Shown: positions 1-5,300 of the stretch, piece after piece
Layout: every line of letters begins with the position of its first letter
Position numbering within the stretch: the stretch's first letter is position 1
From: Desulfosporosinus sp.
GTDB lineage: Bacteria; Bacillota; Desulfitobacteriia; Desulfitobacteriales; Desulfitobacteriaceae
NCBI GenBank assembly: GCA_016278585.1
Contig: JADQBO010000099.1
Span: 1 to 6,490 of the forward strand
Length of the DNA: 6,490 nucleotides
Direction: 5' to 3'
Made by a program: the position numbers and the translations under genes
Notes under the pieces: model-generated
Told to the model about the DNA's origin: nothing
What the model saw: the letters and a program-made list of their open reading frames with translations, nothing else
Databases searched by the model: none

Positions 1-1025
1 TGTTCATTTTTCAGGACGACGGCCTCACTTTTTACCGCCATAACGTCTGCCTTCTCTTCGGTCGTAAGTTCGACTTTGGCAAACATACCTGGCTTGATTA
101 AGCCCTCGGCATTGTCCAGGGTAATTTTAAGAGGATATAGCTGAGTTCTTGGATCAGTAGAAGGACTGATATTATCTATTTTACCGACAAGACTATGCTC
201 GGACACCGTGGGAACTGTAATTCTTGCTACGTCACCTTTTGTCAGGCGGTTTACTAGATTTTCTGGAACACTAATTGAACTATAGATACTATATGTATTC
301 GTCAGGCTAACTGCCGCTTGGGCGCTGGTAGCCATATTTCCTACCTGAACATTAACCTGGGAGACTATTCCGTCCACGGGAGCCGTTACGGTTGTATTAT
401 CTAAAGCCTCGCGCGCCTGAGTGAGTTGAACTTCCGCTAACTTTAGACTACTGTCTGAGGCCTGCACACTCAATTGTTCAATTTGGCCGGCAAAGGTTGA
501 TTCTAATTCCTTCAGTCCTAACTCCGCTTGGTCAAGTTGAGCCTTCGATGCTGCGCCAGCCTCAAAAAGGGCCTTTGTATTGTTCAGGGTCTGTCGAGCA
601 TTCGCAATTTTTTCGGAAACGAGAGTCTTCGTTCGCTCCAGAGAAGTGTTTGCAGCCGCCCACTGGTCTTTACTAGTTTGATATCGGGCCTCTGCTAATT
701 GATAAGTATTGGACATATCAGTTTTTTCTAGAGTAAAGAGAATCTCTCCTGCCTTAACAGAATCCCCGACTTTTACATTAACAGACTCCACCTTACCTGG
801 AACCTTCGGAACGACCGAGACATCTGTATCGGAAGAAATCTTGCCGCTTATAATCGCTGTATTGACAAGTGTCTTCTTCCCGACCACTTCCACTTCTACT
901 GGTATGTATTTTTCTTCTACAACGGCTGTCGGCTCACTTCCACTACACCCAGTTAGTAGTCCAAACGCCATCATCGCTACGAGTAAGAGTTTCATCTTTC
1001 CCATTTTTAAAGTTTTCTTTTCCAA
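1..1025 (-). CDS. Efflux RND/HlyD-family periplasmic adaptor (membrane fusion) lipoprotein, 3' end cut by window edge
   Basis: Membrane fusion subunit expected to link an inner-membrane RND-type pump to an outer partner. 341 residues are visible and the frame runs open through base 1. The start is a TTG at 1025, chosen because GGAGG at 1035-1039 lies 9 nt upstream; the in-frame ATGs at 1004 and 995 have no such site. Residues 11-26 form a hydrophobic lipoprotein signal with lipobox LLTGC, so Cys27 is the likely lipidated residue. A first lipoyl/barrel-sandwich half follows (about 66-100, VPGKVESVNVKVGDSVKAGE), then a coiled-coil hairpin rich in A, Q, L, E and K (about 105-205), the second lipoyl half (TAPVDGIVSQVNVQVGN, 214-230), a beta-barrel region (about 245-320) and the family hallmark KPGMFAKVEL (311-320). 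Only the membrane-proximal C-terminus should be missing. It has its own promoter and operator-like site; the pump gene is expected downstream, outside the window. The family call is firm, the substrate unknown. Confidence 0.93.
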   Translation of the reverse strand, partial: MEKKTLKMGKMKLLLVAMMAFGLLTGCSGSEPTAVVEEKYIPVEVEVVGKKTLVNTAIISGKISSDTDVSVVPKVPGKVESVNVKVGDSVKAGEILFTLEKTDMSNTYQLAEARYQTSKDQWAAANTSLERTKTLVSEKIANARQTLNNTKALFEAGAASKAQLDQAELGLKELESTFAGQIEQLSVQASDSSLKLAEVQLTQAREALDNTTVTAPVDGIVSQVNVQVGNMATSAQAAVSLTNTYSIYSSISVPENLVNRLTKGDVARITVPTVSEHSLVGKIDNISPSTDPRTQLYPLKITLDNAEGLIKPGMFAKVELTTEEKADVMAVKSEAVVLKNE

Positions 1026-1070
1026 CGCCAATCTCCTCCACTTTACCCATATATAGTCTACTTATCCAGA

Positions 1071-1084
1071 ACCGACTGTTCGGT
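1071..1084 (-). promoter_or_regulatory. Operator-like inverted repeat, TetR/AcrR type (inferred)
   Basis: On the minus strand this reads ACCGAACAGTCGGT: 5-bp arms ACCGA/TCGGT around a 4-nt centre. It starts about 10 nt after the -10 box, so it covers roughly +3 to +16 of the predicted adaptor transcript, a typical place for a repressor to block initiation. ACCGA...TCGGT palindromes are common among TetR-family sites and efflux genes are typical TetR targets. No regulator gene is in the window, so the assignment is inference. Confidence 0.45.
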
Positions 1085-1093
1085 CACCACTTA

Positions 1094-1122
1094 GTTATAC
1101 ATTGTATGATCTTAAAAATCAA
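1094..1122 (-). promoter_or_regulatory. Sigma-A-type promoter of the RND adaptor gene
   Basis: Minus-strand -35 TTGATT (1122-1117), exactly 17 nt spacer, and -10 TATAAC (1099-1094). It lies between the terminator of the upstream operon and the adaptor start, giving a leader of about 60 nt with predicted initiation near 1087. Both hexamers match the consensus at four or five of six positions and the spacing is ideal. Confidence 0.65.
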
Positions 1123-1140
1123 TACTTCTCCTTGAATTAT

Positions 1141-1189
1141 TCAACAAAAAATGAGCCCCTGAACAGATAAACTGATCAGCGGCTCATTT
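1141..1189 (-). terminator. Intrinsic terminator of the protease/DUF948 operon
   Basis: The 9-bp arms AAATGAGCC (1149-1157) and GGCTCATTT (1181-1189) are perfectly complementary. After one C/C mismatch they continue as an inner CTGA/TCAG pairing. Read on the minus strand the second arm runs into a T tract (ATTTTTTTGTTG). It begins only 4 nt past the stop codon of the DUF948-like gene, so it closes that operon and insulates the adaptor promoter. Confidence 0.85.
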
Positions 1190-1192
1190 CCC

Positions 1193-1543
1193 CTAGCAGT
1201 CCGCGGCTTCTTTTTCTCGACCACGAATCTCATGCCATAGCTCCATCAGTTGTTTTACGCTCTTCAAGAAAACAGCAATAAAGCGCAGTGGATTCTTCCT
1301 CATCTCCTCTAAACTAACAGCCACCTCGTTCACCGTTCCTCCCACTTGCTCACTAGTCTCTCTCACAAGACCGGTAACCGCTTGCACATCCGCTAACACA
1401 TGGGGCAAGTGAGTATTAATATCCTGCACCGTTTGCTTGGCTTCTTCCGTAAGTTTTCGTGCGGAACGAACCCAAAGCATTACTTCAATGCCAATGACTC
1501 CTAAAATAATAGTAATTACAAGAGCACATACTTCATAAATCAT
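1193..1543 (-). CDS. DUF948-like small membrane-anchored coiled-coil protein
   Basis: 116 residues. One N-terminal transmembrane helix (about 6-25, ITIILGVIGIEVMLW) is followed by an amphipathic, probably helical segment (about 27-85) with regularly spaced L/V and E/T/Q residues, the pattern of DUF948 proteins of Firmicutes. The tail is mixed-charge (RKNPLRFIAVFLKSV...REKEAADC). A likely topology is a cytoplasmic or cell-surface helix anchored by the N-terminus. No catalytic motif is visible and the molecular function of the family is not established. ATG at 1543 is preceded by an AGGGGG ribosome binding site about 7 nt upstream. The gene starts 24 nt after the S41 protease stop and ends just before a terminator, so the two are co-transcribed and possibly act in the same envelope process. 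Family assignment is from overall pattern, moderately sure. Confidence 0.75.
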   Translation of the reverse strand: MIYEVCALVITIILGVIGIEVMLWVRSARKLTEEAKQTVQDINTHLPHVLADVQAVTGLVRETSEQVGGTVNEVAVSLEEMRKNPLRFIAVFLKSVKQLMELWHEIRGREKEAADC

Positions 1544-1567
1544 AGGCTAACCCCCTACTCTAATCTT

Positions 1568-3226
1568 CTATCGTTTTTCCCTTAAATCCTTGATCGCCAA
1601 ACCATAGTCTGGATCACGAGGACTCTTCGTAGCCCCCTCACTTACTCGGTCGTTAACCTTAAAGGACTGAATCTTTAAAGTCCCTGCAGCTTCAGTCCCT
1701 TGAATGGTCTGCACAACCGCCAAGCCTCCCTCATACAAAGTTTGACCTGAGACTCCAAGGATTGTGGGATGGATAACCAGCCAGTAAGTTGTATCGGCGG
1801 TGAGCTTATCCATAGGAATTAATTGCACATCAAAAGGCCCCAGTGGTTTAAACGTTAAGTTAATCCTTTCCCCAGTTTTGCTGTTAATCAACTCGATACT
1901 AGAGTTGTCCACACTCTTCCAATCGATCTCCCCAGAAAAATGCACTGAGAATTTCTTGTCAAGTGGAATCTTACTTAATTCAGCGACTTGCCGATAGTTC
2001 GGATAATAATGGATATAATTCATCGGCGGTTGTTGGGAACTGTCTGAACTAAAACCAGATAGTTTTCCCCAGGTTTCCCAATAAGCTTTAGTTTGAGCCA
2101 TAGTAAGGGCTTTAGCAGAATCGGTTAACATCAATTCCGCAGCCTTTAGTGAGTCTGCCCCCTGAATGACCACATTAGGGCTAACTCCCACCTGATCGAT
2201 TTCATAGCCCAGGGGAGAATAAAAGTGATCCACGGTCATCTTAAGTACTCCACCATTCTCAAGGGGAAACATGCTCTGAACCGTTCCTTTACCATAGGTG
2301 GTTGTCCCAACCAGAGTTGCCTTACCATGATCCTTAATCGCCGCCGCTAAAATTTCAGAGGCACTGGCGCTGTTTTCATTGATAAGAACGACGATTCGTT
2401 GATTCATTCTGAAGCCGGGGTCTTGTGTCTTATAGGGATAAAGGGTACCCGTCCGGTCTTTGAAGAGTACCCCAATATCCGATCCAATAAAATATCCAGC
2501 AAGCTCTAGTGCCGAACTCAGATATCCTCCTCCATTATCCCTTAAATCTATAATCCAACTATCCACGTTTTGATTCTTTAAAAAATCAACCATTTTCTCA
2601 AATTCCTCCGGAGTATCACTCCCGAACGAATTTAAATCAAGATAGCCAATATGTCCGCTAAGTACTTCCCCAGTCACTGTAGGCTCGGTAATCGTTCTAC
2701 GGGTCACTATCAAATCCCGAGTTTCAGTCCCCTGCTTAACTCTGAGCAAAACCGTACTTCCTTCAGGGCCCCTTAGCAAGCTCACTGCCTCTTCTGAAGA
2801 AAGCCCGTCTAAAGATTGCCCATCAGCGCCAATGATCGTCTCTCCAGGTTTTAAGCCAACCTCCTCCGCCGGGGAACCTGAAATAACGGATAATACCTTG
2901 ACCCCTTCAGGTATCATCTCAATATGAATTCCGATCCCCGAAAAACTCATATCGATACTTCCGATGAACTCCCGGTATTGCTGGGGTGTAAAGTACATCG
3001 TGTGCGGATCGTCAAGCCGTTTGAGCATCTCTTCAACAGTCGGAGCGTTTAAAACATCGTCTGGAACAAACTCTACATACTGGGTTTGGAGAATTGAACG
3101 AATTTCAGTCAAGACATTTTCAGCAGCTTTGACCGTCGTCGCAGTGCTCAGAATCAATATCAAGATGATTATTACGTTCAAGAGTCCGTAATTAAGTGCG
3201 CGCTTATTCAGAAACCTTACTGTCAT
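1568..3226 (-). CDS. S41-family C-terminal processing peptidase (CtpA/Prc type) with PDZ domain and C-terminal Ig-like region
   Basis: 552-residue exported serine protease expected to cleave unstructured C-termini of envelope proteins. ATG at 3226 has a GGGAG site about 9 nt upstream. Residues about 13-34 are a hydrophobic signal anchor. A helical segment (36-90) precedes a PDZ domain (about 95-180; carboxylate-binding loop region SGIGIHIEMI, then SPAEEVGLKPGETI). The peptidase core spans about 190-360 with WIIDLRDNGGGYL (224-236), NENSASASE (283-291) and TYGKGTVQ (310-317). The catalytic pair is Ser288 and Lys313; their 25-residue spacing equals that known for Prc and plant CtpA, so the enzyme should be active. 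After the core there is a linker (about 360-415) and then a beta-rich segment (about 416-510: KIPLDKKFSVHFSGEIDW, later LTADTTYWLVIHP) resembling SbsA/Big_5 Ig-like domains, which makes it longer than typical 400-480-residue CtpA proteins. First gene of an operon with the DUF948-like gene. Confidence 0.93.
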   Translation of the reverse strand: MTVRFLNKRALNYGLLNVIIILILILSTATTVKAAENVLTEIRSILQTQYVEFVPDDVLNAPTVEEMLKRLDDPHTMYFTPQQYREFIGSIDMSFSGIGIHIEMIPEGVKVLSVISGSPAEEVGLKPGETIIGADGQSLDGLSSEEAVSLLRGPEGSTVLLRVKQGTETRDLIVTRRTITEPTVTGEVLSGHIGYLDLNSFGSDTPEEFEKMVDFLKNQNVDSWIIDLRDNGGGYLSSALELAGYFIGSDIGVLFKDRTGTLYPYKTQDPGFRMNQRIVVLINENSASASEILAAAIKDHGKATLVGTTTYGKGTVQSMFPLENGGVLKMTVDHFYSPLGYEIDQVGVSPNVVIQGADSLKAAELMLTDSAKALTMAQTKAYWETWGKLSGFSSDSSQQPPMNYIHYYPNYRQVAELSKIPLDKKFSVHFSGEIDWKSVDNSSIELINSKTGERINLTFKPLGPFDVQLIPMDKLTADTTYWLVIHPTILGVSGQTLYEGGLAVVQTIQGTEAAGTLKIQSFKVNDRVSEGATKSPRDPDYGLAIKDLREKR

Positions 3227-3329
3227 GTTTAATCTCCCTTCAACGTCCTAAATTACCTTGAATTAGAGACTTCGACAGATAACTAACTATATCCTCTGGT
3301 ATCAACTAAAAAAGTTCTTTTTAGTATAC
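3227..3329 (-). promoter_or_regulatory. Upstream region of the S41 protease operon, weak promoter candidate
   Basis: AT-rich stretch after the helicase terminator that must carry the protease promoter. The best -10 candidate on the minus strand is TATAGT (3291-3286), but no good -35 lies 16-18 nt upstream. An alternative TTGATA (3303-3298) has 17 nt spacing to a poor -10 (TTATCT). A fully A/T-armed hairpin, ACTAAAAA/TTTTTAGT (3305-3325), precedes both. I cannot choose between the candidates. Confidence 0.3.
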
Positions 3330-3370
3330 AAAAATGCCCTCTTAGTATCTCGACTAAAGAGAGCATTTTT
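3330..3370 (-). terminator. Intrinsic terminator of the DEAD-box helicase gene (symmetrical)
   Basis: The arms 3330-3346 and 3353-3370 pair over about 16 bp with one mismatch and one bulged base: AAAAATGC, a mismatch, then CTCTT and AGT, around a 6-nt loop. The stem is flanked by A5 on one side and T5 on the other, so it could work in both directions. On the minus strand it begins 46 nt after the helicase stop codon and ends in TTTTTGTATAC. No plus-strand gene reads into it. Confidence 0.85.
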
Positions 3371-3416
3371 CAAAAGGGAAAGGCTACCAAGACCTTATCC
3401 CCCTAGAATTAACCTA

Positions 3417-4907
3417 TTATCCGTTCCTTTTGTTATCTCTGCCTCTTTGAGGTCCAGCAGAACCTCCACGGAAATCGTTGCCTTTTCTCCTCGACCATGT
3501 ATCCGTCTTTTGTCCGTAGCCATCCCGATGATAGTTCCCTTGTGGTCTAGCACTCCCCATGTTTCTTCCGCCGCCCATGCTGCGTCCCCGCGGGGGTGCA
3601 GATTCCGTCAATCGAACTTCTACATTGTCTGGTTCCTTGGTAATGATTTTAAGAGCTGCGGACAACAGCGTTACCGAATCGTGTTCAGCTAGCAGCTCTT
3701 CTGCTACCCCTTTATATTTCTCGATATCCTCTTCTGTAATAACGCGTAGGATCTCTGTCATAGTTAAACGTTGCTGACCTTGTACCGCTTCGATGATGGT
3801 CGGAATAGGTTTGCGGATGATCCTCCGTTTAATCACGGATTCAATCATACGAAGCATACCTATCTCCCGGGGAGTGACTAAGGTGATTGCTAAGCCTGAT
3901 TTCCCAGCCCGTCCAGTCCGGCCTACCCGATGAACGTAACTCTCTGGGTCTTGAGGAATATCAAAGTTAAAGACGTGGGTCACCCCTGTGATATCTAAAC
4001 CCCGGGCAGCCACATCCGTTGCGACTAAAACTTCGATGGTTCCATCTTTGAACTGTCTTAGGACGCTGTCTCTCTTACTTTGGGTCAAGTCACCGTGAAT
4101 TCCTTCGGCAGAATAACCACGTTTGCTCAACGCCTCAGAAAGCTCATCCACGCGCCGCTTGGTTCGCGCGAAAACGATCGATAAATCAGGGGATTGGATG
4201 TCTAAAATACGAGATAAAACATCAAATTTTAAGCGCTCAGTGACTTCCACATAATGTTGCTCAATGTCAGAGACCGTGACGCCTGTGGCTTTAATACTAA
4301 TCAGCTTAGGCTCTTTCATAAACCGCTGAGCAATATTTTGTATCTGCCTAGGCATCGTCGCCGAAAAGAGTAGTGTTTGACGTTCTTCAGGAATTTCCTT
4401 CAAAATGGTTTCGATATCATCCAAAAAGCCCATATTCAGCATTTCATCGGCTTCATCAAGAACAACAATCTTGATCTCATTAAGGCGAATCGTTTTCCGT
4501 CTCATGTGATCCATTAAACGTCCTGGAGTGGCTACAATAATATGGGGTCTCTTCTTAAGAGCCCTGATCTGCCAATCGATTCCTTGCCCACCATAAATCG
4601 GTAAGGCATTAATCCGTTTAAACTGTCCAATCTTATTCAATTCCTCAGCCACTTGGACTGCCAATTCTCGAGTAGGAGCTAGAACAATCCCTTGAATTTG
4701 TCCGGCTGGCTCTGTAATCCTCTCAATCAAGGGGATCCCATAAGCCGCTGTTTTACCTGTTCCAGTTTGAGCCTGCCCGATCAGATCTTTTCCCTCCATT
4801 GCTGCGGGAATCGTCTGTTCTTGAATAGGGGTAGTTTCCTCAAACCCCATGTTTACAATCGATCGAATAATCGGTTCACTTAAGTTTAAATCTGCAAATG
4901 TCGCCAA
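3417..4907 (-). CDS. DEAD-box ATP-dependent RNA helicase (CshA/DeaD type)
   Basis: Cytoplasmic ATP-dependent RNA unwinding enzyme, likely active in mRNA turnover, ribosome assembly or cold adaptation. Counted from TTG at 4907 (496 residues), all superfamily-2 motifs are intact: Q motif around Phe22 and Gln29 (GFEETTPIQ), motif I AQTGTGKT (46-53), Ia PTRELA (78-83), Ib TPGR (127-130), II DEAD (151-154), III SAT (182-184), IV IVFART (244-249), V VATDVAARGLDI (295-306) and VI HRVGRTGRAG (326-335). A CshA-like dimerisation/RNA-contact segment (about 365-430) and a basic, G/R-rich low-complexity tail (about 437-496) follow. Start: the only Shine-Dalgarno, AAGGAG (4918-4923), is 1 nt from the ATG at 4916 but 10 nt from TTG 4907, and the TTG gives the N-terminus MATFADLNLSEPI seen in many homologues. 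If ATG is used the protein is 499 residues. Single-gene unit with its own promoter, long leader and terminator. CshA is the closest role, but several paralogues usually exist, so no symbol is given. Confidence 0.96.
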   Translation of the reverse strand: MATFADLNLSEPIIRSIVNMGFEETTPIQEQTIPAAMEGKDLIGQAQTGTGKTAAYGIPLIERITEPAGQIQGIVLAPTRELAVQVAEELNKIGQFKRINALPIYGGQGIDWQIRALKKRPHIIVATPGRLMDHMRRKTIRLNEIKIVVLDEADEMLNMGFLDDIETILKEIPEERQTLLFSATMPRQIQNIAQRFMKEPKLISIKATGVTVSDIEQHYVEVTERLKFDVLSRILDIQSPDLSIVFARTKRRVDELSEALSKRGYSAEGIHGDLTQSKRDSVLRQFKDGTIEVLVATDVAARGLDITGVTHVFNFDIPQDPESYVHRVGRTGRAGKSGLAITLVTPREIGMLRMIESVIKRRIIRKPIPTIIEAVQGQQRLTMTEILRVITEEDIEKYKGVAEELLAEHDSVTLLSAALKIITKEPDNVEVRLTESAPPRGRSMGGGRNMGSARPQGNYHRDGYGQKTDTWSRRKGNDFRGGSAGPQRGRDNKRNG

Positions 4908-4917
4908 TACTTTCATT

Positions 4918-4923
4918 CTCCTT
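4918..4923 (-). promoter_or_regulatory. Ribosome binding site deciding the helicase start
   Basis: AAGGAG on the minus strand. It ends 1 nt before the ATG at 4916, too close for normal initiation, and 10 nt before the in-frame TTG at 4907, which is acceptable. It therefore argues for the TTG. Confidence 0.6.
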
Positions 4924-4965
4924 TTTATTTGTTATATTCTTTAAGTTTTCCAATTGCGTCCATAT

Positions 4966-5023
4966 CTATAACCGCGAACTATAACTGCGAAGAAAAAATT
5001 CTATCTATACAATAACCGCCGAA
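4966..5023 (-). repeat. Three-copy short repeat in the helicase leader
   Basis: On the plus strand CTATAACCGCGAA (4966-4978) is directly followed by CTATAACTGCGAA (4979-4991), 12 of 13 bases identical. A third, looser copy CAATAACCGCCGAA (5010-5023) differs by one substitution and one inserted base. In the RNA each copy carries a UUCGC(A/G)GUUAUAG-like core. All three lie in the untranslated leader, between the hairpin and the ribosome binding site. Confidence 0.7.
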
Positions 5024-5082
5024 ACAGAACATCCGCGATAGCGCGTGAGTTTCGCCAACGTGGGAAATAGACGCTTGTGGCA

Positions 5083-5118
5083 CCAACTATATATTATACC
5101 ATAGTTAACCATAGTTGG
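5083..5118 (-). promoter_or_regulatory. Extended -10 promoter of the helicase gene embedded in AACTAT repeats
   Basis: On the minus strand TGG precedes a perfect TATAAT (5098-5093), an extended -10 element. No good -35 lies at 17 nt (TTCCAA), and the nearby TTGACT is 22 nt away. The promoter sits within repeats: AACTATGG occurs twice 10 bp apart (5116-5109 and 5106-5099), and the 8-bp arms CCAACTAT (5118-5111) and ATAGTTGG (5090-5083) form an inverted repeat spanning the -10 and the predicted start. The promoter is well supported; the repeats as a regulator site are inference. Confidence 0.65.
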
Positions 5119-5157
5119 AAAGTCAATGCTTGCGAAAAGAATTTCAGACATAATTAA

Positions 5158-5181
5158 AGGATCTCCGCGTCCGGAGATCCT
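5158..5181 (-). terminator. Perfect 10-bp hairpin, probable terminator of the TolC-like gene
   Basis: AGGATCTCCG and CGGAGATCCT pair perfectly around a CGTC loop. On the minus strand the stem is followed by only a short T/A-rich stretch (TTAATTA), a weak U-tract. It lies about 120 nt beyond the TolC-like stop and about 60 nt before the helicase promoter, the expected place for separating two transcription units. Confidence 0.6.
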
Positions 5182-5300
5182 AATTGCGCAAGTCAATGGT
5201 TCAAAGGGCCTAATATGACTTACAAAATAAAATTAGCACTAAAAATTGAGAAAGTCAAGATAATTCCACGGTATTAGTCCGTAAGTGCAAATATTTGGAA
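5182..5300. other. Non-coding spacer after the TolC-like gene
   Basis: Together with 4917-5181 this makes a gene-free stretch of about 390 bases between the TolC-like gene and the helicase. In this part I see only an AT-rich 3' region with a small palindrome CAAATATTTG (5288-5297) and two copies of minus-strand TTGACTT (5258-5252 and 5196-5190) without a convincing -10 box. No ORF with a ribosome binding site is present. Confidence 0.4.

Larger units (their letters stand above)
4917..5086 (-). promoter_or_regulatory. Long structured 5' leader of the helicase mRNA
   Basis: About 170 nt lie between the predicted transcription start (near 5086) and the helicase start. A nested hairpin is visible: outer stem CGAAAC/GTTTCG (5049-5054 with 5020-5025) enclosing CGCG-CTAT-CGCG (5045-5034). 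Downstream lie a T6 tract (4998-4993), then tandem repeats and an A-rich segment with the ribosome binding site. I do not recognise a known riboswitch class. Long structured leaders are common on cold-inducible or autoregulated RNA helicase genes, so post-transcriptional control is a reasonable inference. Confidence 0.5.

Noticed and set aside
709..1056. Plus-strand open frames of 115 and 88 residues (709-1135)
   Set aside because: They lie antisense to the 5' part of the well-supported adaptor gene and its promoter, show low-complexity Ser/Thr/Pro translation and have no ribosome binding site.
3305..3325. ACTAAAAA/TTTTTAGT hairpin as a second terminator
   Set aside because: Its arms are almost entirely A/T with no GC stem, so it is too unstable; the strong terminator is next to it.
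3447..3777. Plus-strand open frames opposite the helicase tail
   Set aside because: They are shadows of the G/R-rich helicase C-terminus with no start signals.
4993..5054. Leader hairpin plus T6 tract as a transcription attenuator
   Set aside because: The T tract is about 20 nt from the base of the hairpin, too far for an intrinsic terminator.
5093..5126. Consensus promoter TTGACT...TATAAT before the helicase
   Set aside because: The spacer is 22 nt, outside the workable range; the extended -10 explains the site better.
5005..5196. Minus-strand open frame of 63 residues
   Set aside because: It runs through the 10-bp terminator hairpin and the helicase promoter, begins at a TTG without a Shine-Dalgarno, and its product resembles nothing.
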